Made by a program: the position numbers and the translations under genes
The notes under the pieces: model-generated
Told to the model about the DNA's origin: nothing
The model's input: the letters and a program-made list of their open reading frames with translations, nothing else
Database searches by the model: none
Shown here: positions 56,201-64,000 of the stretch, piece by piece
How positions within the stretch are numbered: the first letter of the stretch is position 1
Layout: each line of letters starts with the position of its first letter
DNA from: Hortaea werneckii
Lineage: Eukaryota; Ascomycota; Dothideomycetes; Mycosphaerellales; Teratosphaeriaceae
Assembly (NCBI GenBank): GCA_037044905.1
Contig: JBAOKB010000147.1
Location: 434,001 to 498,000 of the forward strand
Length of the DNA: 64,000 nt
Direction of reading: 5' to 3'

Positions 56201-59200
56201 GTGCGCGGATCGCTCAATGCCGATGTCCACGAACCAGGAGCGGTAGGCGGTGTAGAGGGCGTTGAAGCACGGGACGTCGTCTTCTTGGTTCTTCACCAGG
56301 AACGTGTGAACGCGATGCAGCATCTCGCCGGCGCGCTTGCGGAGGTTGTGCACCGTCTCGTATTGCGGACTGCCAATCTCGAGAGGGTACCCAGTCGGGT
56401 AGTGGAAGGTCCTCTTGACCTTCTCATCTTCCTCTTGCGGTCCGAGACCCAACAGATCGTCCTCAGTCTCCTCATCGGCACCCGTTTTCTTCTTTCCAGT
56501 GCGACCTACCCCTTCAACCTCAATCTCCTCTCCACTGCTCTCCTTCTCCACCATCGTATATTCCGGGCTTACCGTCCCGTCTTCACTCCTAAACAGCCTA
56601 GAGCAACCCGAGATCGTCAGACGCAGCAGGACCAAGTTCCTACTCATCTCGTCACTCCAGTCTTTGCCCACGCCATCTCTCTTGATCACAGACCCGTCAT
56701 CCTTGATCAACTCTCCCAGGGCCTTCAGAGCCCGGCCTGCTTGTGCCTCGAACACCTTGACGGCAAAGTCAATCTCTTCATGGCTCGGCACATGCCAATT
56801 AATGTTCAACTCAGCGGGATGGGGAACCTTGCCCCAACAATCAGGCGTCAGACCACCATGTCTCATGTCCTGCTTCTCGAACAACCTGTAATCCATCGTG
56901 TACGTCACCGTCAGGTTCAGGAGCAGATGATGGACGAAATTGCTGACATGCACAAGAGGGATACCGCGACAATGATCCTGCATGAAGTTCGCCAAATCGA
57001 ACAGCTCTTCCTGAAAATCTAGGACGTCCCGACCAACGTGTACCACACACATGCTCAGCAGACTAACATTCCAGACCAGCGCGCGGTCGCGGGGGAGGAT
57101 TTCGCTGCCAGTTGTCCGCGTCGAGCCTGCCCCGTTTTCAGAGATCTCAGTTCGGATGGAGGTCATCAGGTCCGGGAGGAGGCGGTGCAGGGCCTTGCGG
57201 GGGGAGATTTTGACGAGGGCGTTGACGATGAAAGCCATCGCGTCTCTAGCTTGATGGACTACATGGTTGGAGACGAACTTGGCAACGTGCTCGAGCGCGA
57301 TGTCGTAGAGTTCGGGACTCAGGCTGGCAAGGAGCGGGCTGAACGCCGCTGGGAGTGTGTTTACGACATTCTCTTCGGGACTGCCGGACTTGACTCGCGC
57401 AGCGTCCGGAAGATTCTGAAGCAGAGTGAAGACGCGGCCGAGGAAGGAAATGACAAACTCGGCGAAGCCGGCTGTGGAGGATTTGAGGATGGTTTCTTCG
57501 TCTTCTGGAGTGAGCTCGGAGCTGTAGTCAATTTCGATTCCAGGTCCTTCAGTTTCGAAGCGGGCGACTTGGGAAGTTATCCACTCCACCGCCAATGCGG
57601 TTCCCGCGCTGTCGGATGATGGACGTACGCTGCTATCATCGTCAATCATTTCATAGTCGCCGTTAAGTTCGCTCTTCTCTAGCCTTGGCGTCTTGCTAAG
57701 GTCGTGCAAGGGAATATTATAGCAGACAGACTGAATGAAAGCCAGACTGTGCATTGTCTTGTCAAGATCATTCGCGTCGATACCAGGCAAAGCCAAGCCG
57801 AGTAGCGTGGTGAGGTGACAGCGGAACCCCTTCGTCGTAGCAATGATTCGACTCAGCATCTGCAAAGCCCGAATACTCGACACTGTTCTGTGAACCTCCA
57901 CCAGTCCTTGCATGGCGGGGTATATTCTCTGCAGCGCACCTGGCAAGATGAGAGTTGGTTCCAAATATGCCAAGCTCTGCAGGGTGGAAAGACTGTAGTT
58001 CATGGCCGTGCCGCTCTTGGCATAAATGCCCATGAATACGACGTCCCGCAGGCAAAGCACAAAGCGCCGCCGGACCTCTTCATTCAGCTTCCGGTCCTCA
58101 GGTACGACATACTCCCCGCTCTGCTCTCGGTTCCAACGCATCACGAAGAAATCGCTCAAGTAATAGATCAACTGTGAAAGCGGCTTCGTCCAAGATCCCG
58201 AGTTGGAAGGATGGAAGAAGGTCTCGATACCCTGGATCAGAGCTTCGAGCTGGTGGAGCACAGATCGGGATTTGTTGTTGGGATTTGACTCTGTTGCAGG
58301 AGATAAGCAGTGAGGCGAGAGGGACATGACGATCCAGCGCGCGATGCTGTGGCTGACCGGATGCTTTCTTGGGTCGCGTTCGAGGAAGAGCGCAGTACCG
58401 GCGCCCAAGTCGACCGAGCCGCTATATGGGGTCGTCGCTTGCCCAACTGGGATCTCGAGCAAGCGCAGTACTGCAGTGTAAATGAGCGAAGACTGTTCCT
58501 CACTGAACAGGCCATAAGGGCCAAAAGGTACGACTTCTGAGCCCAAACAGTCACGTGCTTGTCTAGAAAAGATGTCTAAGAAGCGCATGTCTACCATCAT
58601 ACTCCGGTTGACCGTCGCCCAGAGGTGGAAAAATGTGGGCAAGTAGTACTGCGGTTGTAACTTCTCCTCTCCATCCGGTGGAGCACTAGTCGGTAATAGC
58701 AAATTCAGCAAGCCCAACACCACAAAGGCATGCTCGGAGAAAGACATGCTATAGTAGGGCAGAAACTCGTCCAGCATGGCGGGTATCTCTCGCGGATCGA
58801 AGAACAGTTGAGCAAACGTACATAGCTTAGTCAAGGTCCGCACGTTGCGCTTGGAGCTGTATGTGTTCTGCGTGCTGCTTTCGGATGGGAGCACAAAGAC
58901 CTTGAGCTCCTTGTACAGCGGCCGCCAGTCCAGCACGAGATCGACGCCGGGACGGAGATAGTGCTTACGCTTGGTGAGCACCATGAACATGCTCGCGAAC
59001 CGCTCTGCGACCGCGTACTCGAGACCTGGAGCAAGACAGAGCTCGTAGTATAGCTTCACTAGGGCAATGCGCTGGTTTTTTGTAAGGTCGAACTTCAAGC
59101 TCATCCAGCCCCGTATCTCCTTCGTCCAGTGTACTGCGCCCGGCACAAAGTCACCTGATGCTACGGCAACGTACAGATTCTTTATCATCTCGTTTACATC

Positions 59201-59443
59201 CGCCTCTCGCTGCTCCCTTGTTTCGGTTTCGTAGGGCAAGTATTTCTCGTATGGAAAGATTCGAGGCCGTGTACGCCCAAGGCGGGCAATGTCGACGGAG
59301 AGGTCTGCATCGCCGCGATCAATCCCAGATGCGGCGGGACCGGGAGAGGTGGCGCGGGAGGCCTCATTGCTGCCGCCGCTGCCACTGTGACCGCCGGCAT
59401 GCAGCTCTGCTATGCGGTCGTGATGGGCGCCGTTCGCGGCCAT
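53261..59443 (-). CDS. BLM10: Proteasome activator BLM10/PA200
   Basis: Exon 1 53405-59443, intron 53324-53404 (GTGAGA..CATAG, containing a C run on the coding strand), exon 2 53261-53323; 2,033 aa, close to yeast Blm10. The N-terminus carries the family motif PYEKYLPYETE followed by IKNLYVAVASGDFVPGAVHW, here in parts, then KRKHYLRPG and WRPLYKELKVFVLPSE. The rest is HEAT-type solenoid throughout. The last exon encodes only 20 residues, AFTTEQLEDLEGVLWKSYFA; its end YFA replaces the YYA of yeast and mammals, the tail that inserts between proteasome alpha subunits and opens the gate. Blm10 caps 20S core particles and takes part in their assembly, nuclear import and acetyl-histone turnover. 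The 6-kb exon has no frame break, in contrast to the glucan synthase locus. Confidence 0.93.
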
Positions 59444-60193
59444 GGTGGTAGTTTATGAGACGATTCTTGCAACTGGCCTCATCTGAGATGTCTTATCTCC
59501 TCAGCTCTCACGGCAACGAGATGTTTCCGGTTCTTCGACTTGGCTGTGTAATCAGAAACACGGCCCTTGGCTGAGGAAACGGCGGGGAGATGGTGTCGGT
59601 GCTATAGCAGTCCAGCTTTCTCGGTCAGGCTCAATCGATATTTAGGCGAACAGATTACTTCCAGTGCCGGTCTGTTGATGATAATGAGTGTCCAGAGAGG
59701 AGAAAAGGTGAAGGGCGAGGAGTCTCGTTGACGTTGTGGCACCAGGTCAGATGGCGATGGCGCTTGGCGACGAAGAGGCAGCTGCGAAGTCGTCACTGTC
59801 ACGGCAAGGAGCTTGGGCCAGCGCCGCTCGAGTCTTGAGTTTCCGCGCACTCCAGGTGGCCTTCAATCAACTTGCCCGAAATATTTCATGGATCCTACGA
59901 CGCACGGGCAAGACGCTGAAACAACGTGCAAATATGCATGGACAATGTCAATGAATTGACCAAGACTGCCCTTCTCTTCTTATCTTCCTCAGTGTCTTTC
60001 GCATACCGCTGCGGCTCGAAAGACAGTCACACACTCTACGCGCCATCGCGTGGCAAAACCCGAGCACACGACTCCGACGCGTCGCGCACCATCAGTCACG
60101 CGACCACCACCCCAACCTTACCTAGGTAGCAACATTCATTCTTCCCCCAAACCCGAAAACCCAAACGCCACCGACTCGGCCTAAAATACCAAA
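59444..60193. other. Divergent promoter region
   Basis: Between BLM10 (minus) and PSF3 (plus). No coding frame. The last 60 bases before PSF3 are C/A-rich, as in many fungal leaders. Confidence 0.5.
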
Positions 60194-61165
60194 ATGGCTT
60201 CTAACACCAGCAATTCAACCCCAACCTACTACTCCCCAACCGCCATCCTTACCGACTCCCAAAAAGCCCCAACAACCTTCACCCTCGCCGTCCCCACATT
60301 GACCCCTCTGAACAACGGCTCCGCCATCGAAGAAGGAACGAAACTCGACCTGCCTCTCTGGTTAGCCGAAATGCTCGCCGTCTCCAAACCCGCCGGACCC
60401 GCTTCACCAACTTCTCTCGCTTCCCTGGATATGCCTTTCGCGTTAGGACCACGGGTTCTGAATGCGTTGAAAGCGGATCCAAAGAGTGTCGATGTTCGGG
60501 CCCAAGCGCCTTGGTTCTATGGCCTGGGGGAGCGGATGTTGGAGTTGTTTGAGGATGAGGAGGTGGGGGAGGTTTTGTTGGAGGTATGTCTCCCCTTTCC
60601 TCCTTCTCTTCGTTTCACTTTTGAATTTCCTTTAATTTTTTTTTTAAATTTTTTCAGATTTGGGGATTTTTCTTTTGGGTTTCGATTATCTGCGATCTTC
60701 TCCTGTTTCACAATTTCCGAAGCTCTAATGTCTGCAGCCTTGATGCTTTCTGCATTGCTTTGTTCTTCTTATCTATCTATTCTTAATTCGAATGAGCATC
60801 ATGGGCTCTCCTAAGCAACACCCGCTGATCATAACCCTATTCAATTCAGACTTTCAAACAACGAGCCTTGGAAATTGCAGATAAATCGCAAAACACCCGC
60901 GCCGCCATGTCCCAAGCGGGAGACAGTGCCGATTTCATGAGTGGTCTTGATGAGACAGAACGACAATGTGCGTTATGCTTCCCCTTCCACGCGACAGATA
61001 GAATCTTCACGACTCCTTGCGCCACTTCGACGGGGATAAGATCCAGTCGCACTCCAGAGAGAAATGCTCATAACTGACGCTTACGCAACCATAGTGTTTC
61101 GCGCAGCCCACGATGGTAGCAATGCCGTGAAGAAATGGTTCGATGTTTCCAGCCGGTCGTCGTGA
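60194..61165 (+). CDS. PSF3: GINS complex subunit PSF3
   Basis: Three exons: 60194-60583, 60850-60967 and 61095-61165, with introns of 266 nt (GTATGT..TTCAG) and 127 nt (GTGCGT..CATAG); 192 aa. The N-terminus has YYSPTAILTDSQKAPTTF, the Psf3 signature, then GTKLDLPLWLAEMLA and the helical A-domain (PWFYGLGERMLELFEDEEV, FKQRALEIADKSQN). The last exon adds LFRAAHDGSNAVKKWFD. GINS (Sld5, Psf1-3) joins Cdc45 and Mcm2-7 to form the replicative helicase CMG in the nucleus. Without the two splices the protein would be cut at the first intron. The frame is intact. Confidence 0.9.
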
Positions 61166-62177
61166 AATAGAAGATTAAAGCTCAAACCCTCTTGGTCCAC
61201 GGAGCTTATTGCAGTCTATCTAACGACCGTCGATTCTCAGTATTCTTGGCCCCTGCAAGAATAGGAGACTGGAAAGCAAGACGGTGATTCACGCGACCTC
61301 CTGGTATTAGTATATCAGGATCGGTGATCGTCTCTGCTTCAAGGCGATGTGCACTTCTTCAAGTCTGGGAAGCCTCTGCGTTGTTCCAAAAATGCGCCTG
61401 CGCTAGCTTAGTAGGGGAAAGATAGCGGAAGATGGGGGTGGCAAAAGCGAAGACCACGGACCCGAAGCCATCTCCAATAGCGCTGGCTTTCGAGAAAAGA
61501 GGCAGAGCAGGCATGGGCCCAAAGTGCCAAAATATAGCGCTGATGGCTTTTAACCAATCAAGCCACTCTTGCCCGTCTCCTACTGGCGTTGAGAGAGCAA
61601 AGCGAGAAGGGAATCGAGGAGGGCAACCCCTGATGGAGCTCCTGCTCTGACGTCTAAGGACTGTGAAGAAGTCTTTATGAAAGGATGATTTGGCATTCTC
61701 GCATTTATTGGGGGCAAATGGTGATAAGCTGGAGGCCGGCATAATTGCCTGTCTTCTGAGATCAAGCCGCTTTTTGTACTATTCGTCACCGATGATGGCT
61801 ACATGGAAAAAGAAGCAAGGCGGATGCCGAAAGGAACTATGAAGCAAGAGGAGACGCCGGCTGATCCGTACATGAGAGGATCAAGGATTTGTGACGGAAG
61901 AGTTCAAACGCCACAGGGGAAATTCGGTTGCCCTCACGAAGCAAACTACTTCAGGTTCAGGCCAGACGCGAAGCGCATCGGCTCTATTATACTACACCCC
62001 TGATCAGTGAGAACTAATGCTGCCGCAATCTGGACCCCTCTATATATCTAGAATGTAAAAACTCTCTACTCTCGGGGAGACAAAACCGAAAACCCAAGCC
62101 AAAGAGAAAGCATCCCCGAGATCACTCAGGACCCTAGAGGAACAATGCCGCCCCATCAAACCCCCTGCCTCTTATCC
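61166..62177. other. Intergenic region between convergent genes
   Basis: About 1 kb with small overlapping frames on both strands only. Probably 3' regions of PSF3 and the Apd1-like gene. Confidence 0.5.
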
Positions 62178-63287
62178 TCACCAACTCACCACTCCCCTCC
62201 CCCGATCAAACCCACCCCTCAACTGCCGTTCCGGCTTGACCACCTTCCCCTGCAACACGGTAAACCGTACAATATTCTCACAATCCTCCGGCCTAACCCT
62301 CGCAAGCCAAATACACTGACCTGCCTGCTGCCCCTGGCCGTCCTGCTGCCCATCCCCATTCGCCTGCATCTGTTCCTCCACGCTCCTGCCCCCGCCATCG
62401 TCGCGCCGATATACCATCATATTCGCACTGTACTTGTGACCGCCGACGTGCGAGATAAAGTAGATCCCGACGCCACCTGGCCGCGTGTCGTCGAAGTCGC
62501 GGAAGAGTCCTAAGGGGCGCAGATGGCGCTCGAGTTCCTTTCGGAGCAGGGGCGCAGATTGTCCGCACCGCGCGTCCCGCGTCGCTTGCGAGCACAGGAG
62601 GATGAGGTATTTGTGGGGGCAGGCGTGGAGGGTGACACCAGGGGGCAATGTCGGCGCAGCTGAGACCTGTCCCGAGGCCTTCTGATCCCGGACTTCTTCC
62701 CCCGACGCAGAAGATCCTCCCAACCGATCCAGGTTCGTCGCAGCCGGATTCACGACCCCCTTTATAACCTCGGGGACATTCTCTGGCATCACTCCTTCCA
62801 CCCACTGAAAAGCAGGTAAGAGCAAACACCTCGTCGGCCTCCCCTTCGCATACACCCCACCTTCCCCTTCTTCCCCGTCCCACTCCGGCGGCGGGATATT
62901 ACTCGCGCTCAACATCAACCTCCCTCCCTCCACGAGACCCGCATGTTTCCCTACAGCCTCCATGACCGACCCTTTTTCCTCTTCTACATCCCTCACCCAA
63001 TCCGTCTTCCCCGTCGCGACGAGCAAGTGGCGGTTCCAGCCCTTGATCTCGCCGTAGAGCTTGTCGTCCTCGTCGATGGCGAATTTGCGGGGATAGTGGA
63101 TGGAGCAGCTTGCGCAGTCGTGGAGGCATTCGTCGCCGTCTATGGCGGGATCGGTTCGGGGGAAGAGGGCGGAGGTGGTGGTGGCGGTTTGGAAGCCATC
63201 GGGGCGGGATTTCAGGCCGGAGGTCGAGTCGCCGGGTTTAGTGAAGGAGGTTAGGCGGTTGAGGAGGGAGGTCATTTTCTTGGGCAT
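62178..63287 (-). CDS. Sucrase/ferredoxin-like (Apd1/Aim32 family) protein
   Basis: Single exon, 369 aa. The N-terminal half has DCASCSIHYP (CxxC) and KGWNRHLLVATGKTDW. The C-terminal thioredoxin-like ferredoxin domain holds CPHKYLILLCSQATRDARCG and, further on, ISHVGGHKYSANMMVY. In the Apd1/Aim32 family, two Cys of the first motif region and two His of the HxGGH motif bind a [2Fe-2S] cluster; all are present. Apd1 is cytosolic and linked to actin patch distribution and redox-drug sensitivity, and Aim32 is mitochondrial. The N-terminus here (MPKKMTSLLNRLTSFTK) is basic and could be a presequence, so Aim32-like is possible. Low-complexity Gln/Gly insert near residues 318-328. Confidence 0.85.
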   Translation of the reverse strand: MPKKMTSLLNRLTSFTKPGDSTSGLKSRPDGFQTATTTSALFPRTDPAIDGDECLHDCASCSIHYPRKFAIDEDDKLYGEIKGWNRHLLVATGKTDWVRDVEEEKGSVMEAVGKHAGLVEGGRLMLSASNIPPPEWDGEEGEGGVYAKGRPTRCLLLPAFQWVEGVMPENVPEVIKGVVNPAATNLDRLGGSSASGEEVRDQKASGQVSAAPTLPPGVTLHACPHKYLILLCSQATRDARCGQSAPLLRKELERHLRPLGLFRDFDDTRPGGVGIYFISHVGGHKYSANMMVYRRDDGGGRSVEEQMQANGDGQQDGQGQQAGQCIWLARVRPEDCENIVRFTVLQGKVVKPERQLRGGFDRGRGVVSW

Positions 63288-63871
63288 TGGATTGGGGATT
63301 TGGGAGGGGGAGCTGAGAGGGGAAGATCTGGGGGTTATCTGATCGGATTGCGGTGCGGAAACGTTTCCGTTCGTGGGGGGGGATGTTGGATGGGGTCTAC
63401 TAGTATAGTATCTACCTAGGTAGGTATCCTTCTTCTCTTCGGAAGACAGTGGGCGATTGATCGGGATTGGTGGACAGCGAGCACTGAAACGTCAAGGTTA
63501 CGTTGTAATTCCACTGCAACTGTCGGAAGAAGTATCGAGCGAGATCAGGCGAGGATATAAGGTATCTGCAGTCCGGCATCACTTCGTCCTTCGGCCGACT
63601 CGGGGCTGGTCTCGGCCTGGACGCAACGCTGCTCGGCTTACAAGCCCGGAGAAGGCCTCTAAACTCCTTACATCTCCGACCGAGCTGCCTTCAACTTCAA
63701 TTGGGTCAATTCGTGCATGCAGGTGGATGAGAATCAGACGTAGGCCGCGAGAAAAGAAGAACTATACCGCGATTGGTGTAATGCAAGTCTACGCCCTCAA
63801 ATAGGTACATAGGTAGGCACCAGCCATTACCATCTAATGAAATCACCGCCTTTGCTACTTCTCCGCCAGCC
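63288..63871. other. Intergenic region
   Basis: Divergent promoter interval between the Apd1-like gene and a possible gene at the right edge. Contains a tandem CCTAGGTAGGTA-like repeat near 63413-63427. No supported coding frame. Confidence 0.45.
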
Positions 63872-64000
63872 ATGACAACATGCATCTTTCTCGCGGGTGC
63901 ACCAGAGTTAGACGGCTTGACTTGGGATGAGCGTCATCTCCTCAATCAGTTCGAACCTCCAATTCAGCGATTCCTAGGCAGAGAAGCGCCACTATCATCT
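63872..64000 (+). CDS. Possible 5' end of a gene cut by the window edge
   Basis: An ATG at 63872 opens a frame of 43 codons to the window end (starts MTTCIFLAGAPELDGLTWDE, later QFEPPIQRFLGR). The composition is protein-like, but it is short and no family is recognised. Confidence 0.4.
   Translation, partial: MTTCIFLAGAPELDGLTWDERHLLNQFEPPIQRFLGREAPLSS

Noticed and set aside
1..64000. tRNA genes, rRNA, CRISPR arrays or transposons
   Set aside because: No tRNA-like box pair, rRNA stretch, spaced direct-repeat array or transposase/reverse transcriptase motif was seen on either strand by eye.

Overview
The window is nuclear DNA from a filamentous ascomycete. Evidence: short introns of about 50-120 nt with GTAAGT/GTATGT donors and CTAAC-like branch sites; fungal-only families (alpha-1,3-glucan synthase, DFG5/DCW1-type GH76 mannanase, bZIP factor with DUF3425 tail, Dal5-type transporter); GC near 50%; genes 0.3-2.7 kb apart on both strands. 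I infer Pezizomycotina, perhaps Dothideomycetes, but cannot name a species.

Layout. 0-12.6 kb: dynactin p27 subunit, Dal5-like MFS transporter, bZIP regulator and a long Ser-rich protein of unknown role. 13.8-29.5 kb is a cell-wall and carbohydrate block: GPI-type GH76 mannanase, a peroxisomal enoyl-CoA isomerase/hydratase-like protein, then alpha-1,3-glucan synthase (minus) divergent from an alpha-amylase-like protein (plus), the known alpha-glucan biosynthesis pairing. 31-40.3 kb: a Cys-Pro-motif protein, wax-synthase-like MBOAT, SDR reductase, small Cys-rich secreted protein and FLVCR-like MFS transporter. 40.8-64 kb is mainly housekeeping: HUL5-type HECT ligase, prostaglandin-reductase-like dehydrogenase ending in SKL, Maf-like pyrophosphatase, FRG1-like protein, the proteasome activator BLM10, GINS subunit PSF3, an Apd1/Aim32-like protein, and the start of one more gene at the right edge. 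HUL5 and BLM10 are both proteasome-associated and lie about 9 kb apart.

Most striking: the glucan synthase locus keeps full length (about 2,440 codons), every domain and its introns, yet its reading frame is broken about 18 times by one-base insertions or deletions, with no in-frame nonsense codon noticed in the restored frames. Single or few breaks also occur in the GH76, amylase, MBOAT, SDR, FLVCR-like and Ser-rich genes, while about 20 kb of housekeeping coding sequence, including a 6 kb exon of BLM10, has none. Either accessory genes are decaying here or the consensus sequence is locally poor; read data would decide.
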